Notes: generated by a model from the letters alone, not told the origin. Counted from the stretch's first letter, positions 6,941-16,038 are shown. The stretch: 56,927 bases of DNA from Hyphomicrobiales bacterium (GCA_027488155.1 JAIYCE010000048.1:1-56927), one strand, 5' to 3'. Translations and numbers: made by a program.

Positions 6941-8518
6941 TCAAAACGGATGATACTGATACAACCACGTCTCGGTGAGGACCTTGTCGCCATTCTTGAG
7001 GAAGGCGCGCATTTCGACCGGCTCCTTGCCTTCGACCGTGAGATCGAATTGCGCGCGCCAATGGCCTTTCACATCGTTCGGTACAGCTTCTGTCATAATG
7101 TAAGAGAATTTGCCGCGCGAGGCCCAGAGCACAGGCTCGGGCTTGGTGCCGAACGGCAGATTGACGAGCGGCGGCCCCACGAATTCAACCATGAATTTGC
7201 GCACGCCTTGCGGACGCGGCTGGCCGGGTTGACCACCATTGCCCATACGCGTCGCGACAACGCGGCCAAGCGGCGAGGGAAACGGCTCATCGGCAAACCA
7301 ATGCAGACGATAGGAGAGATCGTAAGTTGAACCCGCACGCGCCGGCTCTTGCGGTACCCACATGGCGACGATGTTGTCGTGGATCTCGTCATCGGTCGGA
7401 ATTTCGGTGAGCTGGATCGCGCCCTTGCCCCATTTACCTTTCGGCTCCACCCACGCCGATGGACGCAAATGATAGCGCACACCATCGAGATAATGATCAA
7501 AACTACGATCGCGCTGCGACAGGCCGAAACCGCGCGGATTGTCATCGACGAAGCTCGACACCATCACGCGCGAAGGATTGTTGAGAGGGCGCCAGAAATG
7601 TTCGCCTGCGCCTGTCCACACCGCCAGCCCGTCGGAATCGTGAATCTCAGGCCGCCAATCGACCGCCGTCGGTTTTACTGTTTCGGAATACCAGAACATC
7701 GAAGTCAGCGGCGCAATGCCAATGCGCTCAACTGGCTTGCGCAAGATCACATAAGCGTCGATATCCATGATGACGCCTTTGGTGCGGCTCATGGCGAAGC
7801 GATATGCACCCACGACGGAAGGCCCATCGAGCAGCGCATGCACAACGAAGGGCTCGCCCTCTTTAGTGACCGGCTCAAACCAGAAATTGGTGAAGTCAGG
7901 AAATTCCTCGGGGTTCGCGGTGCCCGGCCCCATCGCAAGGCCGCGTGCCGATAAACCGACTTGGCCGAGTTCGCCAATCGCGCGGAAATAGGACGCGCCG
8001 AGAAAGGTCGCCCAAGGCTCTAGCTTTTTCCAATCCGGCCCCGGCTCCTGCACCCAGAACCCGGCGAAAGCCGACGGTTGCGCCGGCAGTTTTGCCGCAA
8101 CGTGATCGGGCCCGCCCATGAATAATTTCGGATCGTAGAGAATCTCGCGCGCCTTGCCGCCTTCGACGACATGCATCGCCACCGTCTTGGGGAAAAACAT
8201 GCCGACATGCTGGAAGGTGACGGGATAAAGGCTGCCGCCTTTGGCAAATAGCGCACTGTCCTGCCGATACTTCAATTTGCCATGCGCGTCGTAATCGATC
8301 TGCTTGACGATGGCAGGATCGGGCCGTGGCGGAGAGACGTAAGCCGTCTTCGCCAATTCGCGTACTTTCGCCTTCAGCGCTTCGCGAGAGAAGGATTCGG
8401 CCGGGCCGAATTTAAGATCGGGCGAAGCCGATTGTGCGGCAGCACCATCAACGCCCAAGGCGGCTGCGGCTTGAAGCGCAAGTCCGAGCTTCACGAATTG
8501 GCGACGGTCGAGGCTCAT
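6941..8518 (-). CDS. opgD: Periplasmic glucan biosynthesis protein, MdoG/OpgD family
   Basis: A 525-residue protein of the OpgG/OpgD family that shapes osmoregulated periplasmic glucans. The N-terminus MSLDRRQFVKLGLAL followed by an Ala-rich stretch to GAAAQS is a twin-arginine (Tat) signal, which points to OpgD rather than the Sec-exported OpgG. The mature part begins near FGPAESFSREALKAKVRELA and contains typical YPVTFQHVGMFFPKTV and FGLSQRDRSFDHYLD segments. I place the start at 8518, because AAGGAAG lies just upstream; the frame is open five codons further. No opgH glucosyltransferase is in the window. Confidence 0.88.
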   Translation of the reverse strand: MSLDRRQFVKLGLALQAAAALGVDGAAAQSASPDLKFGPAESFSREALKAKVRELAKTAYVSPPRPDPAIVKQIDYDAHGKLKYRQDSALFAKGGSLYPVTFQHVGMFFPKTVAMHVVEGGKAREILYDPKLFMGGPDHVAAKLPAQPSAFAGFWVQEPGPDWKKLEPWATFLGASYFRAIGELGQVGLSARGLAMGPGTANPEEFPDFTNFWFEPVTKEGEPFVVHALLDGPSVVGAYRFAMSRTKGVIMDIDAYVILRKPVERIGIAPLTSMFWYSETVKPTAVDWRPEIHDSDGLAVWTGAGEHFWRPLNNPSRVMVSSFVDDNPRGFGLSQRDRSFDHYLDGVRYHLRPSAWVEPKGKWGKGAIQLTEIPTDDEIHDNIVAMWVPQEPARAGSTYDLSYRLHWFADEPFPSPLGRVVATRMGNGGQPGQPRPQGVRKFMVEFVGPPLVNLPFGTKPEPVLWASRGKFSYIMTEAVPNDVKGHWRAQFDLTVEGKEPVEMRAFLKNGDKVLTETWLYQYHPF

Positions 8519-8578
8519 TCCGACTTCCTTCACAAAAGATCTGCAAGGCAGATAGGCAGGGCGGGCGCTTTTGCCAAC

Positions 8579-9490
8579 TCAAGCGGGCGGGAATTGGGCG
8601 CGCCAATGGCGCGCTATATCGGCGCGGCGCGCCACCCAGACCCGGTCAAGCCCGACAATGTAATCGAGAAACCGCGCAAGGCCGGCCGCTCGTCCAGGAC
8701 GCCCCACGAGGCGGCAATGCAGCCCTACGGACATCATTTTCGGCGCGCCCTCAAGGCCTTCCTGATAAAGGACATCGAAGCTGTCCTTCAGATACGTAAA
8801 AAACTGCTCGCCGGTGTTGAACCCCTGCGGCGTGGCGAAACGCATATCGTTCGCATCGAGCGTATAGGGAATGACGAGATGTGGCCCTTTTGGACCCGCC
8901 ACATAATAAGGCAGATCGTCGGCGTAATCGTCGGATGAATAGAGAAGATCCAGCTCCTCCATGACGAGCGCCCGCGTATTCATCGAGCAGCGGCCTGTAT
9001 ACCAACCCTCGGGCTTCGCCCCGGTCAGCGCCTCATGAGTACGGATGGCGGCGCGGATCTGCGCCCGCTCCTCCTCGAGACTCATGTCCTTATGCTCGAT
9101 CCATTTATAGCCATGGCTGGCAATCTCCCAGCCCGCTTCCAGCATAGCGGCCACCTGATCGGGCGAGCGCTCCAAGGCGGTTGCCACGCCATAGACAGTG
9201 AGAGGAAGCTGTCGTTTTGTGAACATGCGCCAAAGCCGCCAGAACCCGGCGCGCGCGCCATATTCATAGATCGATTCCATATTCCAGTGCCGCTGGCCCG
9301 GCCAAGGCTGAGCCCCGACGATCTCGGACAGAAAAGCCTCCGACGCGGCATCGCCATGGAGGATGTTATTCTCGCCACCCTCCTCGTAATTGAGGACAAA
9401 TTGCACAGCGATCCGTGCCCCACCGGGCCAATGCGGATCGGGCGGGGTGCGGCCATAACCTCTCATGTCACGCGGGTAGGCATCAGTCAT
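8579..9490 (-). CDS. puuE: Polysaccharide-deacetylase-fold allantoinase, PuuE type
   Basis: A 303-residue enzyme of the NodB/polysaccharide deacetylase superfamily. It begins MTDAYPRDMRGYGRTPP and carries the PuuE-type segments NYEEGGENNILHGD and YGARAGFWRLWRMF, a His-containing core (EIASHGYKWIEH), and GWYTGRCSMNTRALV. PuuE enzymes open the allantoin ring to allantoate in purine breakdown. Related proteins act on other cyclic amides, so the substrate is less certain than the fold. It is followed on the same strand by the opgD-like gene and faces a divergent GNAT gene 92 bp away. Confidence 0.8.
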   Translation of the reverse strand: MTDAYPRDMRGYGRTPPDPHWPGGARIAVQFVLNYEEGGENNILHGDAASEAFLSEIVGAQPWPGQRHWNMESIYEYGARAGFWRLWRMFTKRQLPLTVYGVATALERSPDQVAAMLEAGWEIASHGYKWIEHKDMSLEEERAQIRAAIRTHEALTGAKPEGWYTGRCSMNTRALVMEELDLLYSSDDYADDLPYYVAGPKGPHLVIPYTLDANDMRFATPQGFNTGEQFFTYLKDSFDVLYQEGLEGAPKMMSVGLHCRLVGRPGRAAGLARFLDYIVGLDRVWVARRADIARHWRAQFPPA

Positions 9491-9582
9491 GGACAACGCT
9501 CCCGATTCGGATCCTGCGAAGTTTAGCCACGGCCCGGGCAACCTTGCACCCTCTAGATCGGAAGATTAGCGTCTGCGTCCTC

Positions 9583-10032
9583 ATGGTTCTCCGGATCGCA
9601 CCTGCCAAACCGCAAGACCTCGACGCCCTCATGGCGCTTGAAGAAGCGGCCTTTCCCGGCGACCGAATGAGCCGCCGTGCGCTCTCCCGCAACATCGCAA
9701 GCCCTAGCCTCGGCTTTCTCGTGGCGCGTGAGGCCGGACAACTGAAAGGCCACGCGCTGATCGCCTTCCGGAAAGGCTCGGCGCTAGCACGGCTCTATTC
9801 CCTCGCCGTGCAGCCCGAGGCAATGGGGCGCGGGCTCGGCGGGAAGCTTCTGGGAGCCGCCGAGCGGTTTGCCCGCAATCGGGGTGCCGACCGCCTCCGG
9901 CTTGAAGTCCGCGCCGACAATCAGGCTGCCATCCGCCTCTATACACGATCCGGCTATGTCCGCCTCGCCCAGATCGACGACTATTATGAGGACGGGAAAG
10001 CGGCGCTGCGCTATGAGAAACCCCTCCCATAA
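9583..10032 (+). CDS. GNAT-family N-acetyltransferase
   Basis: A 149-residue single-domain acetyltransferase using acetyl-CoA. The acetyl-CoA pyrophosphate loop is visible as VQPEAMGRGLGGKLLGAA (about 77-94), and the C-terminal NQAAIRLYTRSGYVRL segment is typical of RimI-like members. The acceptor could be an amine or a protein N-terminus. I chose the ATG at 9583 because it precedes the conserved LRIAPAKPQDLDAL start. It is followed 11 bases later by an ABC importer operon and may belong to it. Confidence 0.82.
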   Translation: MVLRIAPAKPQDLDALMALEEAAFPGDRMSRRALSRNIASPSLGFLVAREAGQLKGHALIAFRKGSALARLYSLAVQPEAMGRGLGGKLLGAAERFARNRGADRLRLEVRADNQAAIRLYTRSGYVRLAQIDDYYEDGKAALRYEKPLP

Positions 10033-10043
10033 GGGTACCACCG

Positions 10044-11033
10044 ATGATGTTTATTCGCCTTGCCGCCGTCTTGATGGCCTGCCTTGCGACCCTGCCTGCC
10101 GCCGCGCTCGACAAAGTGCGCTTCGGCACCAATTGGCTCGCCCAGCCCGAACATGGCGGTTTCTACCAAGCCGTCACGGATGGTACCTATGCCCGTTACG
10201 GCCTCGACGTGACGATCGTTCAAGGCGGACCGCAGGTGAACAACCGCCTGTTGCTGCTGAATGGCCAGCTCGATTTCTACATGGGCGGCAATCTCATTCA
10301 GCCCTTTGCAGCGGCAGAACGCGGCCAACCCCTGATGGTGGTTGCGGCCTTGTTCCAGAAAGATCCGCAAATCCTGATGGCGCATCCGGATTCGCCTTTT
10401 CAAACCTTCCCGGATTTAAAACGCGCGACGCTGTTTCTGTCGCAGCAGACCGTCGCATCCTCCTTCCAATGGATGAAAAGCGAGTGGGGCTTTCGCGACG
10501 CACAGGTAAAGCCCTATGCATTTTCGCCCGCCCCCTTCCTTGCCGATAAAAACTCAGCGCAACAAGGCTATGTCACATCCGAGCCCTTCACGATTGAACG
10601 CGCAGGCGGTTTCAAGCCACGCATTTTCTTGCTAGCGGATTATGGGTTCGACAGCTACGCGACAACAATTGAGACGCGACGCGACATGATCGGCAAGCAA
10701 TCCGACCTTGTTTCGCGCTTCGTCAATGCCTCAATCGAAGGTTGGGCGAATTATCTCCACGGCGACAACAAAGCGGCCAATGCTCTGATTAGGAAACTCA
10801 ATCCCGACATCACACCCGAGTTGATCGAGCACGCCATCCGCGCGATGAAAGCCTATGGCCTTGTCGAGAATGATGACACACGCATCAAAGGGATCGGCGC
10901 GATGAACCCTGAACGCGTGCAGAAGTTTTTCGACGCGATGGTGAAAGCCGGCCTCGTCAAGCCCAGTACCGATTGGCGGACAGTGTTCTCCTTCGACTAT
11001 GTCAACCGGGGCGTTGCGCTCAAGGCGCGATGA
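10044..11033 (+). CDS. ABC transporter substrate-binding protein, NMT1/THI5-like
   Basis: A 329-residue periplasmic binding protein. It has a signal peptide (residues 1-21, ending PAAA) followed by LDKVRFGTNWLAQPEHGGFYQA, typical of the NMT1/THI5-like family, and GGPQVNNRLLLLNGQLDFYMGG. Family members bring in thiamine-pyrimidine precursors, riboflavin, sulfonates or nitrate; the ligand cannot be read from the sequence. It starts a three-gene operon with an ATPase and a permease. Confidence 0.85.
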   Translation: MMFIRLAAVLMACLATLPAAALDKVRFGTNWLAQPEHGGFYQAVTDGTYARYGLDVTIVQGGPQVNNRLLLLNGQLDFYMGGNLIQPFAAAERGQPLMVVAALFQKDPQILMAHPDSPFQTFPDLKRATLFLSQQTVASSFQWMKSEWGFRDAQVKPYAFSPAPFLADKNSAQQGYVTSEPFTIERAGGFKPRIFLLADYGFDSYATTIETRRDMIGKQSDLVSRFVNASIEGWANYLHGDNKAANALIRKLNPDITPELIEHAIRAMKAYGLVENDDTRIKGIGAMNPERVQKFFDAMVKAGLVKPSTDWRTVFSFDYVNRGVALKAR

Positions 11034-11034
11034 C

Positions 11035-11811
11035 ATGGCGGAACGCGCGCTTCTTCGCCTTGTCAGGGTCGGCAAGTCCTTTGCCGAACGTGTCGTCTTG
11101 CGCGACATTTCCTTCCGCATGCAACAGGGCGAAATCCTATCGCTGATCGGCCCGTCCGGTTGCGGCAAGACGACGATCTTGCGGATGATTGCGGGACTCG
11201 CGAACCCTGATACGGGGACCATCGAACGCAACCATGCGCTGAACGAAAAAGGTCGCATCGGTTATGTTTTCCAAGATGCGACCTTGATGCCTTGGGCAAG
11301 CGCCGAAGCCAATGTGGCACTCCCGCTGATCTTGCAAGGGTTGCCAAGCAAAGAGGCACACCAACACGCCAACGCCATGCTCGCCAAGCTCGAACTCGGC
11401 GATTTTGCGTGCGCCGCACCGCATGAATTATCCGGCGGCATGAAGATGCGAGTTGCTCTGGCGCGCGCCCTCATCACCAACCCGTCCTTGATCCTGTTGG
11501 ACGAACCCTTTGCCGCACTCGATGAGATGACACGCCATGCGCTCAATGACGAAATGCTGAAACTTGTTCGCGCACGCGGTACATCGCTTGTGTTCGTCAC
11601 TCATTCCGTCGCCGAAGCAGCCTATCTGTCCGATCGCGTCGCGGTCCTATCGCACCGCCCCGGCCATGTGATGGCAGAGTTCAAAATGCCATGGTCATGC
11701 GAGCAGACACCTGCCTTGCGATATGAAAAGCGCTTCACGGAGGAAACGGCGCGGATTTCCGCTGCCCTCGGGCGCGCAATGGACGACGGCAATCTGGTGG
11801 GCGCAGCATGA
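11035..11811 (+). CDS. ABC transporter ATP-binding protein (SsuB/TauB/ThiZ type)
   Basis: A 258-residue cytoplasmic ATPase. Walker A is GPSGCGKTT, the signature is LSGGMKMRVALARAL, and Walker B is LILLDEPFAALDE, with the switch His in FVTHSVAEAAYL. The ATG at 11035 begins one base after the upstream TGA. Its stop overlaps the permease start (ATGA). It powers uptake of the ligand bound by the neighbouring NMT1-like protein. Confidence 0.92.
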   Translation: MAERALLRLVRVGKSFAERVVLRDISFRMQQGEILSLIGPSGCGKTTILRMIAGLANPDTGTIERNHALNEKGRIGYVFQDATLMPWASAEANVALPLILQGLPSKEAHQHANAMLAKLELGDFACAAPHELSGGMKMRVALARALITNPSLILLDEPFAALDEMTRHALNDEMLKLVRARGTSLVFVTHSVAEAAYLSDRVAVLSHRPGHVMAEFKMPWSCEQTPALRYEKRFTEETARISAALGRAMDDGNLVGAA

Positions 11812-12575
11812 GAAACGCACGTGTTTCGATTGCGATCGTGATCATGCTGGTTGCGGCATGGGAAGCTGCGGTGCGCGACCTTGCTATTCCTGAGTGGAAG
11901 CTGCCGGCACCATCGCTCGTGTTCGATACGCTGGTGAATGATTGGTCTGTGCTCGGACCGGCTTTTGCTGCAACCCTACAGGTGACACTTGCAGGCCTCG
12001 CACTCGCGATCATCGGCGGCGTTGGTATTGGCCTAATCGCCAGCCGTTCGCGACTTCTTGAAAATGCCATTTCGCCTATCGCCGTGATTTTGCAGGTGAC
12101 GCCGCTCGTTGCCATCGCTCCCTTGCTAATTATTTATATTGGCGCGCAAGCGACACTTTATGTCGCTGCTTTTCTCGTCGCGTTTTTTCCGATGTTGACG
12201 GGAACACTGGCAGGACTGCGTGCTGTCGATCCGGCGCTCAGCGATCTCTTTGCCGTCTATGGTGCCAATGCCACCCAACGTCTCTGGCGGTTGGAAGCGC
12301 CCTCCGCTTTGCCATTCATGATGGCCGGTCTGCGGACAGCCGGCGGTCTCGCCCTGATCGGCGCCGTTGTCGCCGAATTTGTGGCAGGCACCGTGGGCGA
12401 TCAAGCTGGATTGGCCTATCGCATTGTAGAAGCCAGTTATCGGCTCAATATGCCACGCCTGTTTGCAGCACTGGCGCTAATCGCGCTCACCGGCGTGATT
12501 ATCTACGCGCTAACGGGTCTTGCCTCGCGCATTGTCTTGGCACGGTGGAGCGAGCAAAGGGCGATGGCCGACTGA
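11808..12575 (+). CDS. ABC transporter permease (SsuC/TauC/ThiX type)
   Basis: A 255-residue inner-membrane protein with about six hydrophobic helices and the binding-protein-dependent transport (EAA) loop around FAVYGANATQRLWRLEAPSALPFM (about 145-168). That loop contacts the ATPase. The order binding protein, ATPase, permease with overlapping ends shows one operon. The permease family fits small organic nutrients, consistent with the NMT1-like partner. Confidence 0.9.
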   Translation: MRNARVSIAIVIMLVAAWEAAVRDLAIPEWKLPAPSLVFDTLVNDWSVLGPAFAATLQVTLAGLALAIIGGVGIGLIASRSRLLENAISPIAVILQVTPLVAIAPLLIIYIGAQATLYVAAFLVAFFPMLTGTLAGLRAVDPALSDLFAVYGANATQRLWRLEAPSALPFMMAGLRTAGGLALIGAVVAEFVAGTVGDQAGLAYRIVEASYRLNMPRLFAALALIALTGVIIYALTGLASRIVLARWSEQRAMAD

Positions 12576-12668
12576 GCGCCAAGTCGGGTTCACCCCTTCC
12601 CTCTATGCACAGGTGCTCCGCGGAAAGCAGGATTCCATGAAATCTCTTCCACCCCTAGCATAACAACA

Positions 12669-13568
12669 ATGAACGACCGTCCTCTGCCTCGTTTCAAAGA
12701 CGATACGCGCCGCAACCGCCTCATTGGCATCTTGCTGATGTGCGGGGCCGTGCTGTGCTTTTCTTTTCTCGATGGCACAGCGAAATGGCTCAACCAATCC
12801 ATGCCTAGTCTGCAGACTGTATGGGCGCGCTATGCGTCAAATGTTTTAATCGTCTGCGCCATTCTCAATCCAGTGACGCATCCGCGCGCCTACAGGACGT
12901 CAAGGCTCAAACTGCAATTACTCCGCTCGTTCCTGCTCTTTTTCTCAACCGCAATGAACTTCATTGCGCTGCGCTATCTACAGCTTGCTGAGACGATCTC
13001 GATCAGCTTCGTCGTCCCATTGATGGTTGCCTTGTTGGCCGTGCCGATTCTGGGCGAACGTGTCGGCGCGGCGCGGCTTATTGCCATTCTGGTGGGGTTT
13101 GGCGGCGTACTCGTCGTGGTGCGTCCCGGCATGAGCGGCTTCAATCCTGCCGCCTTGCTCACTCTGATTGGCTGTGTCGGTTATGCACTTTACACGATCC
13201 TGACACGCCTTCTCGCGGCGCATGACCCAACTGAGACAACGCTCGTCTTCTCCGGCCTTGTCGGTTTCGGTCTTGTCAGCCTGATGATGCCCTTTGTATG
13301 GGTCGCGCCGCCAGATTGGACGATCATTGTCGGTATGGCGGCGGTTGGCGCCTTTGCCTCGGTCGGACATTTTCTTTTGATACTGGCGCATCAGCGCGCG
13401 CCTGCATCCACGCTGATCCCCTTCATGTATACGCAGCTCATCTGGATGATCCTGATTGGCTATTTCGCCTTCGGTGACATGCCGGATAAAATTACGCTCG
13501 TGGGCAGCGCCGTCGTGATTGCATCGGGCCTTTATTTGCTCTGGCAAGAGCAGCGCCGCGCAATTTGA
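12669..13568 (+). CDS. EamA/DMT-family transporter
   Basis: A 299-residue inner-membrane protein with ten predicted helices arranged as two EamA repeats (about 20-150 and 160-295). Recognisable features are LIGILLMCGAVLCFSFLDG, the WARYASNVL turn and ALRYLQLAETISISFVVPL. Family members export amino acids or metabolites. It ends with TGA immediately before the convergent hemN stop, leaving no gap. Confidence 0.88.
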   Translation: MNDRPLPRFKDDTRRNRLIGILLMCGAVLCFSFLDGTAKWLNQSMPSLQTVWARYASNVLIVCAILNPVTHPRAYRTSRLKLQLLRSFLLFFSTAMNFIALRYLQLAETISISFVVPLMVALLAVPILGERVGAARLIAILVGFGGVLVVVRPGMSGFNPAALLTLIGCVGYALYTILTRLLAAHDPTETTLVFSGLVGFGLVSLMMPFVWVAPPDWTIIVGMAAVGAFASVGHFLLILAHQRAPASTLIPFMYTQLIWMILIGYFAFGDMPDKITLVGSAVVIASGLYLLWQEQRRAI

Positions 13569-14918
13569 TCAGACCGCCATCGAATGACGCGCCTTATCCT
13601 GCGCAAGATAAGCATCGAAGCACGCTGCTGCGAGCCGAACGAAGCTCCGTCCATTGGGTGCCATCGTAACCACACGGTCCTTGCGCGTGAGCACGCCTTG
13701 CGCGGCAAGCGCGTCGAGCGCGTTGATGGCATCATCGAAATAACTTTCATACCCAAAATATGCGAATGCCAGTGCACCAAAATCGATCGAGAAATCGCAC
13801 ATCAGCCGCTCGATGACAGCCCCACGGGCATGATCGTCGGCGGAAAACGCGAGCCCGCGCGCAACCGGCAACTCACCCTTCTCCACCGCACGACGCCAAT
13901 GGCCCACATCGGGATAATTCTGAACATAACCGCCCGGCAGCCGCCCGATGGACGTCGCGCCAAAACCGATTAGCGCATCGGCATCATCGGTGACATAGCC
14001 CTGAAAATTGCGTCGCATCGTGCGTTTGCTCGCGGCGATTGCAAGCGGATCGTCAGGCAATGCGAAATGATCGAGCCCGATTGGCCAATAACCGGCAGCG
14101 ATAAAAACACGCTTGGCCGTCTCAGCTTGTGCGAGACGCTCAGCGGCTCCGGGCAGAGATGCGGCGTCGATCATCTTTTGGTGTGGCCGCATCCACGGCA
14201 CATGCGCATAGCCGAAGCTCGCAATCCGTGACGGCTTCAACGACAATGAAAGCTTCGCGCTTTTTTCGACATCGGCGACACGCTGTTGCGGCAATCCATA
14301 CATCAGGTCGAAATTGATCGCCGCGATACCATGTGCGCGAAGATGGGCGACGCAATCGGCCACCATCGCGAAGGGCTGCACACGCCCCATCGCCAGCTGC
14401 ACATGATCGTTGAGATCCTGCACGCCAAGGCTCGCACGATTAACGCCATGCGCCGCCATAGCAGCAATGAATTCTTCGGTGACAACGCGCGGATCAAGCT
14501 CGACCGCATGTTCCGCGACGTTGGAAAGATCGAAGGCGTCACCAAGTGCCGCCATGATGCGCGCGAAGCGCTCCGGCCCGACAAGGCTCGGTGTGCCGCC
14601 GCCCCAATGGATGGCGCGCACCGATTTCGCAAGCGTCCTAGCGCCCGCTTGCCTAATCTCCTGAATGAGCGTGGTAACATAGCCTTCTACTGGCGTATCC
14701 CTTTTCGTCGCCTTGGTTGCGCAGCCGCAATAGGCACACATCTCCCGGCAATAGGGGATATGCAGATAGACCGAGAGAGAGGCATCGGGGTTGAGGGCTG
14801 CCATCCAATGGCGGACGACCTCACCATTGACCGTATCGACGAAATGCGGAGCGGTCGGGTAGCTCGTATAGCGCGGCACGGCGCGTTCGGCGAGGATCAG
14901 GGCTGAGGTTCGGTTCAT
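13569..14918 (-). CDS. hemN: Oxygen-independent coproporphyrinogen III dehydrogenase
   Basis: A 449-residue radical-SAM enzyme that decarboxylates coproporphyrinogen III to protoporphyrinogen IX during haem synthesis without oxygen. The N-terminus RAVPRYTSYPTAPHF and the cluster-binding YCREMCAYCGC (C-x3-C-x2-C-x-C) are diagnostic of true HemN, not HemW. IHWGGGTPSLV follows. AAAGG precedes the ATG by 4 bases. A perfect FNR/FixK box lies just upstream, so low-oxygen control is expected. Confidence 0.95.
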   Translation of the reverse strand: MNRTSALILAERAVPRYTSYPTAPHFVDTVNGEVVRHWMAALNPDASLSVYLHIPYCREMCAYCGCATKATKRDTPVEGYVTTLIQEIRQAGARTLAKSVRAIHWGGGTPSLVGPERFARIMAALGDAFDLSNVAEHAVELDPRVVTEEFIAAMAAHGVNRASLGVQDLNDHVQLAMGRVQPFAMVADCVAHLRAHGIAAINFDLMYGLPQQRVADVEKSAKLSLSLKPSRIASFGYAHVPWMRPHQKMIDAASLPGAAERLAQAETAKRVFIAAGYWPIGLDHFALPDDPLAIAASKRTMRRNFQGYVTDDADALIGFGATSIGRLPGGYVQNYPDVGHWRRAVEKGELPVARGLAFSADDHARGAVIERLMCDFSIDFGALAFAYFGYESYFDDAINALDALAAQGVLTRKDRVVTMAPNGRSFVRLAAACFDAYLAQDKARHSMAV

Positions 14919-14947
14919 GCGCCTTTGTCGGCCAGCCGAACCTCAGC
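14902..14947. promoter_or_regulatory. 12-bp inverted repeat flanking the hemN start codon
   Basis: GCTGAGGTTCGG (14902-14913) and its exact reverse complement CCGAACCTCAGC (14936-14947) are separated by 22 bases that contain the hemN AAAGG site and ATG. In an mRNA that begins upstream this would form a 12-bp stem presenting the start region in its loop; in DNA it could be an operator. One arm lies inside the coding sequence. Confidence 0.6.
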
Positions 14948-14951
14948 TTCT

Positions 14952-14965
14952 TTGACGTAAATCAA
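14952..14965. promoter_or_regulatory. FNR/FixK-type box upstream of hemN
   Basis: TTGACGTAAATCAA matches the TTGA-N6-TCAA anaerobox of FNR, FnrL and FixK regulators without mismatch in the half-sites. Its centre lies about 41 bases from the hemN ATG. The classic activator distance would therefore place the transcript start at the start codon. Confidence 0.75.
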
Positions 14966-15038
14966 GCCAGGATCATTTCCGGGTTAGCTTGACTCCATTG
15001 GCCGCCGCCACATTCTCCGCCAGCATCGGAACATAATC

Positions 15039-15875
15039 CTACCCCTTGCCAGCCGCCACCGCGAGGCCGAAGGCGTTCTTCACGGCATTGCCCATCGGAT
15101 TGGCAACGCCAGCGGCATCGGCCATGCTTTCGAGATAGCGCATATCCTTATAGGCGTTTTGCAGCGTGAATTTATGCGCGTCACGATCGCCCTCCAGCGT
15201 GTAGCGCATAAAGGTCTGATAGAAGGGCGAATCCATCCGGCCTCCGCGCACGACACTGTCGAACCGTGCCGGCGTGATACCGACCTTCTCAGCCAACGTC
15301 AGCGCCTCGGCATAAAGCGCCGCATATCCCATCGAGATGAAGTTATTGAGAAGCTTCATCCGATGGCCGTCGCCCGCATTGCCGATATGGATGACGCGGC
15401 CCGCCCATGTCTCGAGCACCGGCTTGAGACGCGCGAAGACTTCAGGAGTGGCTCCGACCATTGTGTCGAGCATGCCTTCCCACGCTTCTTTCGGCGTGCG
15501 CGAGAGCGGTGCATCGACAAGCGTAATGCCGTGCCCATTCAATTCTTCCGCCAAAGCCATCGTGCTGGTCGGATCGGATGTAGAGCAATCGACGATGATC
15601 GAACCGGGTTTCAGCCCAGCAACAAGACCGTCAGCACCGCGCACCACCGCTTCAACTTCGCGCGAACCCGTGACGCACAGAAAAACGATGCTGGACGCAG
15701 CACCTATTTCCTTGGCCGACTTGGCTTCTTTTGCGCCGCGCTTGAGAAGATCTTCGACGGGTGCGCGATTGCGATGCCCCATCACTGTGAGCGGATAGCC
15801 CTTCTCAACAATGTTCTTGGCCATGCCATGGCCCATGAGCCCCACGCCAATAAAGCCGATTGTTTCCGTGCTCAT
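15039..15875 (-). CDS. 3-hydroxyisobutyrate-dehydrogenase-family oxidoreductase
   Basis: A 278-residue NAD(P)-dependent beta-hydroxyacid dehydrogenase. The Rossmann motif is GFIGVGLMGHGMA (7-19) and the catalytic-lysine segment is GDGHRMKLLNNF. The usual substrate-loop DAPVSGG is replaced by DAPLSRT, so the substrate probably differs from 3-hydroxyisobutyrate or tartronate semialdehyde. GGAGGA lies 7 bases before the ATG. It stands between hemN and the ABC ATPase gene on the same strand, with no clear operon partner. Confidence 0.85.
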   Translation of the reverse strand: MSTETIGFIGVGLMGHGMAKNIVEKGYPLTVMGHRNRAPVEDLLKRGAKEAKSAKEIGAASSIVFLCVTGSREVEAVVRGADGLVAGLKPGSIIVDCSTSDPTSTMALAEELNGHGITLVDAPLSRTPKEAWEGMLDTMVGATPEVFARLKPVLETWAGRVIHIGNAGDGHRMKLLNNFISMGYAALYAEALTLAEKVGITPARFDSVVRGGRMDSPFYQTFMRYTLEGDRDAHKFTLQNAYKDMRYLESMADAAGVANPMGNAVKNAFGLAVAAGKG

Positions 15876-15973
15876 TGTCTCTCCTCCTTCTCACTGGGCT
15901 CTGCGGCCCTTCTGCTAATGTCTTCGCCCACAAAAGGCCGCGAGGCAATTTGCGGTTAGAGATGGCTGCTATG

Positions 15974-16009
15974 AAAAACGCCGCCCGGGGCTGACCTGTG
16001 GGCGGCGTT
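15974..16009 (-). terminator. Intrinsic terminator after the UgpC-type ATPase gene
   Basis: AACGCCGCCC (15977-15986) pairs with GGGCGGCGTT (16000-16009) as a 10-bp perfect stem with a 13-base loop. On the minus strand the stem is followed by a T-run of five. It ends the transcript of the gene stopping at 16039. Confidence 0.85.
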
Positions 16010-16038
16010 CATCTTGCTGGGAAGCAAAATCGTAAGCG

